NCBI RefSeq assembly: GCF_900220975.1
Contig: NZ_OBQD01000019.1
Coordinates: forward strand, 44,463 to 108,462
Direction: 5' to 3'
DNA length: 64,000 nt
Source: Rhizobium subbaraonis
Lineage (GTDB): Bacteria > Pseudomonadota > Alphaproteobacteria > Rhizobiales > Rhizobiaceae
A model generated the notes under the pieces. The model did no database searches and was not told the DNA's origin. It was given only the letters and a program-made list of their open reading frames with translations. Of this stretch, positions 8,900 to 17,821 are shown piece by piece. The stretch's first letter is position 1. Each line of letters starts with the position of its first letter. The translations under genes and the position numbers were made by a program.

Positions 8900-8987
8900 G
8901 TCTGTCTCCTTTCGGCCGTTCTAAGTCGGGCAGGCGGCCGGCACGGTGCACGTAGCCTCCCCACTATCTAGAGCGGTTTTACCATTC

Positions 8988-9017
8988 TGTATTTTATTTG
9001 TCGACAAGAAAAATACA
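8988..9017. promoter_or_regulatory. 30-base palindromic operator upstream of the deaminase gene
   Basis: The core TTGTCGACAA (8998-9007) is flanked by near-mirror AT-rich arms: TGTATTTTAT on the left and GAAAAATACA on the right, 8 of 10 symmetric. The same core decamer occurs in front of the GntR gene at 9739-9748. This is the best operator candidate for the local repressor. Confidence 0.6.
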
Positions 9018-9022
9018 AACTG

Positions 9023-9727
9023 TCACAGGCTGATGTCGAGCCTGCCATCGCGGCTGAAAAGTTTCTGGACCTGCAGCACGATCTGTTCGGCGTGCGCCTT
9101 GCCGATCCGGTCCGCAGCCTCCACGTCCCGGGCCTCGATCGCGGCGATGATTTCGGCATGTTCTTCCACGAAGCGCTGCGGGAATTGCTCTTCGTAGGAC
9201 TGGTAGTAGAGACGCAGGATGCGCCGGGCCTCGTCGAGGAGCCGGCGGAAGAGACCGGTAAAATAGGGATTGCGGCCGGCATCCGCGATCGCGGCATGGA
9301 AGGCGGCGTTCGTGGCGATCATCGCGAGCGTGTCGCGGGATTGGACCGCGGCCGCATAGTCCTCGTGAAAGCCGCGAATAATCACCAGGTCCTCGGGGCG
9401 ATGGTACTGCGCGGCCAGACGCGTGGTGACGCGATACATCAGCACCAGGGCATCGAAGAGCGTGTTGAGGTTGAGGAAATCGATGTTGGACACCATGGTC
9501 GAGCGGTTCGGCAGGGTCTCGATCAATCCCTCGCCCGAAAGCCGGACCAGCGCTTCGCGGATCGGAGTGCGCGACATTCCAAACCTTTCCGCCAGTTGAA
9601 CCTCGTCGATCGGGCTGCCCGGAGGCAGAACGAGATCCAGAATTTCGTCACGCAGAAGGTCGTAAACCATCTTCACGCCGGAGCCGCGTTTGCGTTCGGG
9701 AGCGGTGGCAGTATCGGTATCAGTCAT
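9023..9727 (-). CDS. hypR: GntR-family (FadR/FCD) transcriptional regulator of hydroxyproline genes
   Basis: A 234-residue regulator. The winged helix-turn-helix covers residues about 20-90 (VQLAERFGMSRTPIREALVRLSGEGLI) and is followed by an all-helical FCD ligand domain with metal-site-type histidines (AFHAAIADAG, VEEHAEII). A TTG at 9748 extends the frame by 7 codons, but the ATG at 9727 has an AAGAGGA ribosome site. The decamer TTGTCGACAA lies 12-21 bases before that ATG, which suggests autorepression. S. meliloti HypR, a repressor in the equivalent cluster, is the closest functional precedent. Confidence 0.8.
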   Translation of the reverse strand: MTDTDTATAPERKRGSGVKMVYDLLRDEILDLVLPPGSPIDEVQLAERFGMSRTPIREALVRLSGEGLIETLPNRSTMVSNIDFLNLNTLFDALVLMYRVTTRLAAQYHRPEDLVIIRGFHEDYAAAVQSRDTLAMIATNAAFHAAIADAGRNPYFTGLFRRLLDEARRILRLYYQSYEEQFPQRFVEEHAEIIAAIEARDVEAADRIGKAHAEQIVLQVQKLFSRDGRLDISL

Positions 9728-9738
9728 CGGCAATCCTC

Positions 9739-9748
9739 TTGTCGACAA
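9739..9748. promoter_or_regulatory. Operator overlapping the translation start region of the GntR gene
   Basis: TTGTCGACAA, identical to the core at 8998-9007, sits just upstream of the ribosome-binding site of the GntR gene. A bound dimer here would block its own transcription. Confidence 0.5.
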
Positions 9749-9898
9749 AAGAAATACTTTTATGAAACAGTCGGATCAACCGTTTCAAAAGACAATAACG
9801 ACCGCAATAGGCATTTTTCCGTAGAGACCGCTTTTCGGATGTCGATTTGGCCCAGTCCCACATGGCGGCGTTTTGTCCTCACGGGCTCATCCGGGCAG

Positions 9899-10888
9899 TT
9901 ACCGGCCGATCTCCAGCTCAACCAACACCGGCAGATGGTTCGATCCGAATTCGGGGCCGGTTCGCCACGATCGCAGGGCGACGCCGGGCGAGACGGTGAC
10001 GTGATCAATCGGAGCGCCGATGAAGAGATAGCTGCGCAGCCGGAGACTAAAGCGTGTGATTGCCGGCAGCAGCGTGCGAGCCGTCGACACCAGAGCGCTA
10101 TCGCGGAGGAAATTGCGAAAGTAGGGAGACCAGAGCGGCGTGTTCCAGTCTCCGGCGACAATGATGTCGGACGTTTTCGGATCGTTGCGGATCGAATCGG
10201 CCGTCAGGGCGAGGTAGTCGTTTCGGTCGTGCCATTGCCGTAGCGTCCGCGGCGTATCGGGGTGGATGGCGTAGAGCACGAGCGGTCGCGCACCCGTGTC
10301 TATCGTCAGACGAAGCGGCTGTTTGAGGCGCCGCCCCTTCACGGACGTGGGCGTCAGCGATGTTTCGCTCAGGATCGGACGCCTGGAGAAAACCTTCATA
10401 TGGTCGCGGGCCGGCAGGATGCGACTGCTTTCATATGGGAAGAGGCCGGACGTCACGATCGCGTCCTGCCAGGCGCCCGTCGTTTCCTGCAGCACGACGA
10501 TGTCCGGGTTTTCGCTGCGCAGGAAGGCGACGAACTCGGCGGGCGGCCGCGCGTTCTCCACGAAGAGATTGGCGGTGACGATCTTGAGATTTGTCGGCCC
10601 GCTCGCCTCCGTTGCTGTCGGCAGCGCATAGATCGGCCAGGCGGAAATGGCGATCCCCGCGACCGCGATCGCGATCAGGACGGGCCGTCGCGTCCACAGC
10701 GTGAGAATCAGGATAGCCAGACCCGTGGCGAGGACGTAGCTCCAGGCGAAGGTCAGCAGGTCCGCCGGCCAGAACTGGTACGACAACAAGCCGACGAGAA
10801 GGGCAATGGCGGCGAAGGCCAGGACGGCAAGGCCGATCAGCCGTTTGACGATCGCGGCTATGTGGAGGCGACGTCGGAAGGCGGCCAT
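9899..10888 (-). CDS. Membrane-anchored endonuclease/exonuclease/phosphatase (EEP) family protein
   Basis: A 329-residue protein. Residues about 10-90 form three hydrophobic segments (AVLAFAAIALLVGLLSY, a second near 40-60, IAIAVAGIAISAWPIYA), after which an EEP catalytic domain follows. The expected EEP signatures are IVVLQETTGAW (metal-binding Glu), AGDWNTPLW (Asp/Asn pair) and the terminal GSNHLPVLVEL in place of the usual SDH. The active site would probably face the periplasm. Substrates in this family range from nucleic acids to inositol phosphates and sphingolipids, so none is assigned. It appears to be transcribed alone, about 200 bases after acvB. Confidence 0.72.
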   Translation of the reverse strand: MAAFRRRLHIAAIVKRLIGLAVLAFAAIALLVGLLSYQFWPADLLTFAWSYVLATGLAILILTLWTRRPVLIAIAVAGIAISAWPIYALPTATEASGPTNLKIVTANLFVENARPPAEFVAFLRSENPDIVVLQETTGAWQDAIVTSGLFPYESSRILPARDHMKVFSRRPILSETSLTPTSVKGRRLKQPLRLTIDTGARPLVLYAIHPDTPRTLRQWHDRNDYLALTADSIRNDPKTSDIIVAGDWNTPLWSPYFRNFLRDSALVSTARTLLPAITRFSLRLRSYLFIGAPIDHVTVSPGVALRSWRTGPEFGSNHLPVLVELEIGR

Positions 10889-11090
10889 CTATTTCTGTCT
10901 CCGGGAGGCGCTGCAAAGGGATGCCAGGGCGTGTGATCGACATGGCCGAGGTCGGTGTTCACCTATCGCGGTAGTCGGCGATGTGCAATCGCGTTTACCG
11001 TGCAGGTCGCATTTGGAGGGCGTCGCTCCTGCACCTATCTTCGGAGGCTATTCAAATAGATGGGAACTTAGATCTCGCCTCTTTCGGTCG

Positions 11091-12458
11091 TCACTGCGAC
11101 TTTGCCAGCCGCACCCGCAGCGACTGGATGATGCGACCGGCAATGGCCTCGTAGTCGCCGTCGAAGTGGTGGCCGCCATCGATGCCGATGGATTCCACAC
11201 CCTTGGCCGCGAGCATCGGGCAAGGATCCTGGTCTTCCTCCTTGCCGTAGATGCATTGCACCAGGCGAGGGTCGATCTTGCCGATGTCCTCCACCGGGTC
11301 GCCGGACTGCGCCGCTCCGGCAACACCGAGCCAGCCTTCGACGGAAACCTCGTAGTCCACCTGCCGTGACAGGGCAAGGAGAGTGATCTGAGGCACGCGC
11401 GCCTTGTCCTTCTGCGACAGCAGGGTATAGGTGCGGGGGAGGACATCCGCCCCGAACGAGTAGCCGACGAGCAGGACATGCTTGGCGCCCCACTTCATGC
11501 GATAGGTGTCGATGATGCGGGCAAGATCGTCGGCCGTTTCCTGTGGCTGGCGTTCGGACCAGAAATAGCGCAGCGAATCGATGCCGATCACGGGAATGCC
11601 ATGCGCCTGCAACACCCCGCCGATCTGCCTGTCGATGTCGCGCCATCCCCCGTCACCAGAATAGATGATCGCCATGGTGTCGAACTTCGGCTCGGAATCG
11701 AGCACGGTGATCGGCAGGCCGAGCGGGTCGTCGTCGGGGCCGGAGGCGTCGATGCGGTCTTCCAGCACCTGCGCCAGCGTTTGCTTCGCACTCTTTCCGG
11801 AATCGCCAATGTCGATATCGGGATGGCCGGTTGCTAGCGCGGTGGCGTGATTGCGCCCGGCAGCGGGCGCTGTACCGGAAAAACGGATCGAAACGGGCGC
11901 CGGGAGCTCGCCATCGACGAAGCCGTAGACGGTGCGGCCATCAATCGTCTCCTTCGAGGCCGGCGTGCACAGCTGCTTTTCCAATGGGATGCCAGCCAGC
12001 GGATCGACTGCAATCGCCTCGCCGAGGGTGGCGGCCGGACTCTGCGAGATCATTGCCAGCGCCAGTGCCCCACCCTCCCCGATACCGGCAACGATCGGCG
12101 GCTTGTAGCTTGTGGCTGCGGCTGAGCGCTGAACCTGATGGGCCAGCGCTTCGACGTCCGAGATCATGTAGACGCAGCTGCCGTCGTCGGCGCGCAACGC
12201 CTTCAGATACTGGGGGAAGTCGATGCCGACGACTGCCGCCCCCTTGGCCGTCAGCGCTTCGGCCTCGGCTTGCTCATCGCCGCCCCAGCCGCCAGCATCC
12301 GAAATCAGAAAGACGATGGCGCGCAGTTCGCCGTCGGGGATCAGAATGTGGTCGCCAGGGATCGTGCCCGTGTCGAAGCTGTTCTGCTGCGCTACTACGG
12401 GCAGCGAGAGCGCGGCGAACGCCAAGGCGGCAACAACGGACCGAAACATGGATTTCAT
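11091..12458 (-). CDS. acvB: AcvB/VirJ-family periplasmic serine hydrolase (lysyl-phosphatidylglycerol hydrolase)
   Basis: A 455-residue protein with an N-terminal signal peptide (hydrophobic stretch to PVVAQQ, about residue 25). It contains two VirJ-like alpha/beta hydrolase modules. The second has the nucleophile elbow VGYSFGADVLPR and DGGHHFDGDY with the catalytic histidine. The first has GIGEGGALA, where the serine is replaced, so it is probably not catalytic. Its start codon overlaps the lpiA stop (ATGA), so it is translationally coupled. Agrobacterium AcvB removes lysine from lysyl-phosphatidylglycerol, the product of the preceding gene, and is needed for normal envelope and virulence traits. 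Confidence 0.87.
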   Translation of the reverse strand: MKSMFRSVVAALAFAALSLPVVAQQNSFDTGTIPGDHILIPDGELRAIVFLISDAGGWGGDEQAEAEALTAKGAAVVGIDFPQYLKALRADDGSCVYMISDVEALAHQVQRSAAATSYKPPIVAGIGEGGALALAMISQSPAATLGEAIAVDPLAGIPLEKQLCTPASKETIDGRTVYGFVDGELPAPVSIRFSGTAPAAGRNHATALATGHPDIDIGDSGKSAKQTLAQVLEDRIDASGPDDDPLGLPITVLDSEPKFDTMAIIYSGDGGWRDIDRQIGGVLQAHGIPVIGIDSLRYFWSERQPQETADDLARIIDTYRMKWGAKHVLLVGYSFGADVLPRTYTLLSQKDKARVPQITLLALSRQVDYEVSVEGWLGVAGAAQSGDPVEDIGKIDPRLVQCIYGKEEDQDPCPMLAAKGVESIGIDGGHHFDGDYEAIAGRIIQSLRVRLAKSQ

Positions 12459-15052
12459 TTCCCGAGCACTCCCTTAACGCCGCCGCTGATGAGGAACGTC
12501 GCATCCATCAAGGCCAGCGCGGCGCCTGTGCCGTTCGACACTGCCAGATAACGCGGCTCCCAGCGTGGATGGAACTTGGACTTGAAGGCGCGCAATCCTT
12601 TGAAATTGTAGTAGCGCTCACCATGTTCGAACAGGGCGCCGCCCACGCGGTCCCAGACCGGCGCGGCATCGCGGCGCGCCATGCCGGAGAGCGGCGCCAT
12701 TCCGAGATTGAAGCTTCGGTATCCGGCGTCCCTCAGGTGCTCCAGAATCGATACGAAGAGGAAATCCATCGTGCCGTTGGGCGCTTGCGCGGCAAAGCGC
12801 ATCAGGTCCACCGTCGCCTCGGCCATGGTGTCGGTCAGCATCAATGTTGCGAAAGCGACGATGTCGCCGTCCTTGCGCACCACCGCAACCGGTTGCGACA
12901 TGACGTAGCTTCGATCGAAGGCCCCGAGTGAGAAACGCTTCTCGCGCGTGTTGTGATGGGCGAGCCAGGCATCGGACACAGCCTGCAGTTCGTCGATGAC
13001 GGTCGGGACTTCGAATGTGTCCACGAGCGAAAAGACGAGCCCGTCGCGCGCGCCGCGGTTGTATGACTGGCGAAGGCCTGCGAGCTTGCTGCCCTTCAGC
13101 TCGAAATGCACCAGGTCGACGGTTGCGATTTCTCCGAGCTTGAAGGCGCGCAGGCCCGCATCGGCGCAATAGGACAGCACGGAGGGAGAAATCTGGTAGA
13201 ACGCCGCGCGTCCGCCGCCCGCGCGGGCGGCTTCCACGAACTGCCAGACCAGTTCGGCGAAGTCTTCCTTCGCGCCGATCGGATCGCCAAGGGCGATCCA
13301 TGAGCGGCCGTGGATTCCATACATGATGAAGGCGCTGCCCGAGTGCGAGAACATCACATGCTTGTCGCCCATCCGCACGAGATTGGCATCGGCGACATCC
13401 TGCTGCCGGACGACGTCGATGGCGCGGACGATGTCGACCATCTCCGAAGGCTGCGGACGCCGGGCGACTGGCCGCAGCAGGCTGAAGATGGCCACCGCGG
13501 AAGCCCCGATCGACAGGCCGAGCAGCGCGCGAAGACCGCGTGGCGCCTCCTCGGAGAATTCGAACTGCCACCAGAGCTGGTGGGTATATTCCGTATCGCG
13601 ATAGATGAAGAGCAGAATGACGAAGGCGGCGACGATGATGACGGCGATCGCCGCCAGCCATGATGGCCCGAGCGCCTGGCGAAAGAGCGAGGCATGCCGG
13701 TCGAAGCTTCTCACGTTGAACACAAGAGCGACGATGAAGAGCCCAAGCAGGCCCGCCTCGAAGACTGCGATCGCCTTGAGGAACGCCATAACGAAGGCGG
13801 CGCAAGCACACAAGAGCGCCACCCACCACGCACCATCGAGGCGCTGAGCGAGACCGCGCGACGTCACCAGCAGGCCGAGGCCTAGCAGGCTGGACAGGAA
13901 GTGTGCCGCCTCGACCAGCGGCAACGGCAGAAGCCCTTCGAGGAAATCGAGATCCGCATCCGGCGTCGGCACGACGCTGGAGAAAATCAACATGGCGCCC
14001 AGCAGCAGCGCAAAGGTGGAAATCAGCGCAGGCGAAAGCCTTGCGGCGATCTGACCGACTTCGGCAACGCCGGGCCGGGCTGCAAGCTGGCGCGTTTCGG
14101 TCACAAGCATGACGACGACCGCAAGCAAAAGCGGCAGAACATAATAGACCAGCCGGTAAAGCACGAGGCTGCCGAGAAGCTGGTCGAGGCTGATGGCGTT
14201 GGAGAGGCCCGCCATCATGATGGCCTCGAAGACGCCGAGACCCGCCGGAACATGGCTCAGCACGCCGATCGCGACGGCGGTCGCGTAGATGGCGAGGAAA
14301 ACCGGCCAGCTGACATGCGTCTGCGGGAGGAGGACGTAGAGAACTGAAGCCGAGGCCGCGATGTCGAAGGCAGTCACCAGGAACTGCCGGGACGCGGTGC
14401 GGCTGTCGGGCAGACGCAGGGTGAAGCCATTGAATTGCAGCGTTCGGCCGTTGCGGCCGATGAAGAATACTGCCGCCATCAGAGCGATCACAGCGAGGGC
14501 GCCCGCGCGCAGCCAGAACGGGCCGACGCCTATCGTGTGGGAAACCTGCGGTGCGACGGCAAGCGTGGAAAGCGCGCTGACGAGCAGCAGCCCGAGACCG
14601 AACGACAGCGTCACGAAGGCGATGACGCGGGCGATTTCACCGGGTGTCAGCCACAGCCGCGAATAGGCACGGAAGCGGATGGCGCCGCCGCTTAGCGGCC
14701 CGAAGCCGACGGTGTTGCCGACCGCATAGGCCATGAACGCGCTGACGGCCACGGATGCAAACGAGGCCTTACGGCCGATGTATTCGAGCGCATTGACATC
14801 GTAGAAGATGAGACTCGCGAAGCTCAGCGCCGTGAAAAACACCGCCAGCGCCAGCGCGCTCCAAGGGGTGCCCTCCAGAGCGGCGATCACATCCGCGTAG
14901 CGCACTTCTGCGCTCAGGTGATAGATTGCCAAGGCCATGAGGCCGAAGACCAGGATCACGCTGGCAGCGGTGATATAGACCCGGTAGGTGAGGAGAAATT
15001 GACGGGCGCTGCCGCCGGAAGGTTCATTTGCAGACGGGCTTTCGCTTGTCAT
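12455..15052 (-). CDS. lpiA: Lysylphosphatidylglycerol synthase/flippase (MprF family)
   Basis: An 866-residue two-part protein. Residues up to about 540 form many transmembrane helices of the flippase domain (VGFGPLSGGAIRFRAYSRLW, VLSHVPAGLGVFEA). The cytosolic C-terminal 300 residues are the DUF2156 lysyltransferase domain (WIALGDPIGAKED, TMDFLFVSILEHL, FNLGMAPLSG). It transfers lysine from Lys-tRNA to phosphatidylglycerol and helps export the lipid, reducing negative surface charge. A TTG at 15130 would extend it by 26 residues; MTSESPSANE at 15052 was preferred though its GAAGGA motif abuts the ATG. Rhizobial lpiA is induced at low pH. Confidence 0.88.
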   Translation of the reverse strand: MTSESPSANEPSGGSARQFLLTYRVYITAASVILVFGLMALAIYHLSAEVRYADVIAALEGTPWSALALAVFFTALSFASLIFYDVNALEYIGRKASFASVAVSAFMAYAVGNTVGFGPLSGGAIRFRAYSRLWLTPGEIARVIAFVTLSFGLGLLLVSALSTLAVAPQVSHTIGVGPFWLRAGALAVIALMAAVFFIGRNGRTLQFNGFTLRLPDSRTASRQFLVTAFDIAASASVLYVLLPQTHVSWPVFLAIYATAVAIGVLSHVPAGLGVFEAIMMAGLSNAISLDQLLGSLVLYRLVYYVLPLLLAVVVMLVTETRQLAARPGVAEVGQIAARLSPALISTFALLLGAMLIFSSVVPTPDADLDFLEGLLPLPLVEAAHFLSSLLGLGLLVTSRGLAQRLDGAWWVALLCACAAFVMAFLKAIAVFEAGLLGLFIVALVFNVRSFDRHASLFRQALGPSWLAAIAVIIVAAFVILLFIYRDTEYTHQLWWQFEFSEEAPRGLRALLGLSIGASAVAIFSLLRPVARRPQPSEMVDIVRAIDVVRQQDVADANLVRMGDKHVMFSHSGSAFIMYGIHGRSWIALGDPIGAKEDFAELVWQFVEAARAGGGRAAFYQISPSVLSYCADAGLRAFKLGEIATVDLVHFELKGSKLAGLRQSYNRGARDGLVFSLVDTFEVPTVIDELQAVSDAWLAHHNTREKRFSLGAFDRSYVMSQPVAVVRKDGDIVAFATLMLTDTMAEATVDLMRFAAQAPNGTMDFLFVSILEHLRDAGYRSFNLGMAPLSGMARRDAAPVWDRVGGALFEHGERYYNFKGLRAFKSKFHPRWEPRYLAVSNGTGAALALMDATFLISGGVKGVLGK

Positions 15053-15237
15053 TCCTTCACATCTCGCATCCCTGCAAACGGTTCGTGCTGCAACGCAAGG
15101 TATGGCTCGCAAATCGGCCGTCAAGCGCAACGCAGCTCCGGTGAGCAGCTTTTCCGGATGAATGGAGCCATGATCTTGGCAGATCTGAGGCAGTTCCGAC
15201 TGATGCCGACTGGGGGTTTAGCGTGCCTGCGTGTCGA

Positions 15238-15549
15238 TCAGTCGGCATGGCGACCACAGGAGCGGAAGGAGTTCACGCGGGCATCGCGCGAAAGATAGCC
15301 CTTTGCCCGTTTTCGGCGAAGCGTGGCGAGAAACGAGACGATCGCTTCATGCTCGTCATCGAACAGCTCGAGACACTCCCGTCCGCGACAGCCGATCCGT
15401 CCCCATCTGCGCGACAGCGCATAGCCGCCGAAGAGGTTCGGCTCGATCGACATGGCGTAGAAGCGGGCCATGTTCTTCTGAGGATCGCGTCGGTAGAGCA
15501 TTGCGCGGCAGGTGTGTGGCATGCGCGCAGAATCGCTTTCGATACGCAT
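15238..15549 (-). CDS. Small WGR-domain protein
   Basis: About 103 residues from the chosen start. The segment YRRDPQKNMARFYAMSIEPNLFGGYALSRRWGRIG continues with an acidic/aromatic stretch and ends in basic residues, which is the complete WGR fold (name-giving Trp-Gly-Arg near residue 47). WGR domains bind DNA or accompany ligases and poly(ADP-ribose) polymerases; short stand-alone versions are common in rhizobia but uncharacterised. The frame is open back to 15675, and the start could also be at 15522; no strong ribosome site decides it. It sits alone between lpiA and the molybdenum hydroxylase genes. Confidence 0.72.
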   Translation of the reverse strand: MRIESDSARMPHTCRAMLYRRDPQKNMARFYAMSIEPNLFGGYALSRRWGRIGCRGRECLELFDDEHEAIVSFLATLRRKRAKGYLSRDARVNSFRSCGRHAD

Positions 15550-15712
15550 GCTGTCCAATGAGAGTTCTGAATCGATCCGAGCCGAACGATTCACGACGAT
15601 GATGGATCGTCGCCGCTGACTCGCCAGCATCCGCTCCTTCATTGCCCGCCGCCGCAAGGCGACCATGCTCCTCAACGTGGAGGACGCGGCGGGGTGAAGG
15701 GACGGGCCGCCG

Positions 15713-17821
15713 TCAGGCCTGGTCGCTCAGCAGAAGCTGCGTCAATCTTTCGCGTGTGAGCGGCAGGTCGCGCACACGCATGCCCAGGGCGTGCGAGACG
15801 GCGTTGCCGATCGCCGCGGAAACAGGCCCCTGCGCGGCCTCGCCCGCGCCGAGCGGCGCCTCGTTCTCATCGATGATGAACCGCGTTTCGATCTCCGGGA
15901 CATCGGAAAAGCGCAAGATCGGATAGTTCGACCAATTGAGCGGCAGGACGCGGCCTTCCGCGACGGGCACGGATTCGAGCAGTGTCCAGCTCGCGGACTG
16001 GAGGGCGCCGCCCTCGATCTGGGCGCGGGCGCCTTGCGGATTTATGAGGCGTCCGGCATCGACGCAGAGCCACAATCTCTCGATCCGCACGGCCTCGTCT
16101 ACGGTGACCTCGGCGACGGCGGCGAGCCATGCGCCCTTGTTCTTGTAGCGGGCCACGCCGACGCCACGCCCATGTCCCTCCCCGCCTGCATCGCCCGGCC
16201 GCCACCCGCTCATCGCGGCAACCTCGTTCAAGACAGCGCGGCAGCGATTGTCCTTCAGGTGGCGGAGGCGGAAGGCGATTGGGTCCAGACCGGCGATCAC
16301 GGCCAGTTCGTCCATCGCGCATTCGATGGCAAAAACATTCAGATGCGCGCCGAGCGATCGGAGCGACGAGGTGCGGATCGGACTGCGGGTATCGAGCGAG
16401 ACGCTGACTTCATGGTCGGGAAAATCATAGAGCGCCGTCGCGTTGCGCGATGCGCCGCCGCCCGCCAGTTCCGGCAAGTCTTCCACCTGACGAGGAGCGG
16501 TGGCCGGATCCAGCGCCTCCGCCGAACTCAGATTGGCATAGCCACCGGTTCCCGGCCGCTGTGCCTGTGGTGCGCTGACGACCGACAGCTTCCACGCCGA
16601 GACGCTTCCATCGCTGCCAAGTGCTGCTTCGATTTCGGTCGCCATCGCAGCTCCAAGCGGCCCACGGCTGAGTTCATCGACGCGCGACCACTGCACGCGA
16701 ACGGGCGTTCCCTTCAATTCGCAGGCGACGATCGCAGCATCGAGGGCCGCATCGTCGGCCCCGTTGTGGCCGTAGCATCCGGCACCGGGCACATGGATGA
16801 CGCGGACGTTTGAAGGGTGAAGACCCAGGCAGGCTGCGATCTGGTCGCGCAGGGCGAAAACACCCTGGGAATGGGACCACACCGTCAGCCGATCGTCGAC
16901 GAAATGCGCAAGCGCGCAGCTGGGACCGATCGAGCCGTGCGCGATGTAGCCGCGAGAATAGCGCGCGCGGATGGCGGAATTTGTCGCGGGGTGACCGGTC
17001 TGTACTTTCCTGACCTCCGTGCGTACCGCGGCCGGCGCATTCGCAGCAGACTTTCGCCCGGGATCCGGCGTCCATTCGACGAAGGCCTCGGCTTCGTCAT
17101 GGGCGGCATGGACGCAATATTCGTCTGCTCCCACAAATGCCAGAAAGTCGACCTTCTGAAGGATGGCAACCTTGGGGTGGCGTCGGGCGAAGCGTTCGCG
17201 GTCGATCGAGGCCAGCCGCGCCAGTCGAAATGGCTGGCGGACGATCCGGGCGTGCCGCATGCCATCGAAGGCCATGTCGTGAATAAATCCGCCGGCTGTA
17301 AGCCGCTGCAGGACGTCGCCGCGCCGCGCACTGGTTCCGGCGATGCGATAATCCCGCGAAGGGCGTACGGTCGTCCGGATATCGATCGTCTCGGTCCAGT
17401 CGACCTCGGGCGCGAGCGTCCAGAAATCCAGCCCGATATCGGTCCCGTCCACGCGCAGCAGGCCGTCGTGGCAGGAAATCTCTTCCGGCCGGTGCCCGCT
17501 GCGGGTCGCGGCAACTCGAAGCAATGCCCGCCGGCTCTGGGCTGCAACCAGTCGCAGAGCTGCGCCGCTGACCTCGATCGACTGGCTGCCTGCGGTGAAG
17601 CCCTCATTGGGGGAAAGCAGAGTGTCAGCCGGCAAAACCTCGACGCGCTCAAGCGCGACTTCCAGTTCCTCAGCGACAATCTGCGCCAGCGCGACCAAAA
17701 TTCCCTGACCCAGTTCGACCTTGCCGGTGCGAACCTGTACCTTTCCCGGCGCTGCGAACGATATCCAGCGGCCGAGCTGCGGCGTATCCTGCAGGCTTCT
17801 GGGCAACGACGGCCCACTCAT
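15713..17821 (-). CDS. Molybdenum hydroxylase large subunit (isoquinoline 1-oxidoreductase/nicotinate dehydrogenase type)
   Basis: A 702-residue MoCo-binding subunit of the xanthine oxidase superfamily. Early motif VRTGKVELGQGILVALAQIVAEEL, central SIGPSCALA, VWSHSQGVFALRDQIA and GCYGHNGADDAALDAA, and a late APLGAGEAAQGP whose Glu is the expected base of the active site. The start overlaps the iron-sulfur gene by ATGA. With that two-cluster subunit it forms a two-component hydroxylase that inserts water oxygen into an aromatic or N-heteroaromatic ring. No FAD subunit or cytochrome gene is adjacent, so electrons must leave by an unlinked carrier. It is the last gene of the long operon. Confidence 0.82.
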   Translation of the reverse strand: MSGPSLPRSLQDTPQLGRWISFAAPGKVQVRTGKVELGQGILVALAQIVAEELEVALERVEVLPADTLLSPNEGFTAGSQSIEVSGAALRLVAAQSRRALLRVAATRSGHRPEEISCHDGLLRVDGTDIGLDFWTLAPEVDWTETIDIRTTVRPSRDYRIAGTSARRGDVLQRLTAGGFIHDMAFDGMRHARIVRQPFRLARLASIDRERFARRHPKVAILQKVDFLAFVGADEYCVHAAHDEAEAFVEWTPDPGRKSAANAPAAVRTEVRKVQTGHPATNSAIRARYSRGYIAHGSIGPSCALAHFVDDRLTVWSHSQGVFALRDQIAACLGLHPSNVRVIHVPGAGCYGHNGADDAALDAAIVACELKGTPVRVQWSRVDELSRGPLGAAMATEIEAALGSDGSVSAWKLSVVSAPQAQRPGTGGYANLSSAEALDPATAPRQVEDLPELAGGGASRNATALYDFPDHEVSVSLDTRSPIRTSSLRSLGAHLNVFAIECAMDELAVIAGLDPIAFRLRHLKDNRCRAVLNEVAAMSGWRPGDAGGEGHGRGVGVARYKNKGAWLAAVAEVTVDEAVRIERLWLCVDAGRLINPQGARAQIEGGALQSASWTLLESVPVAEGRVLPLNWSNYPILRFSDVPEIETRFIIDENEAPLGAGEAAQGPVSAAIGNAVSHALGMRVRDLPLTRERLTQLLLSDQA

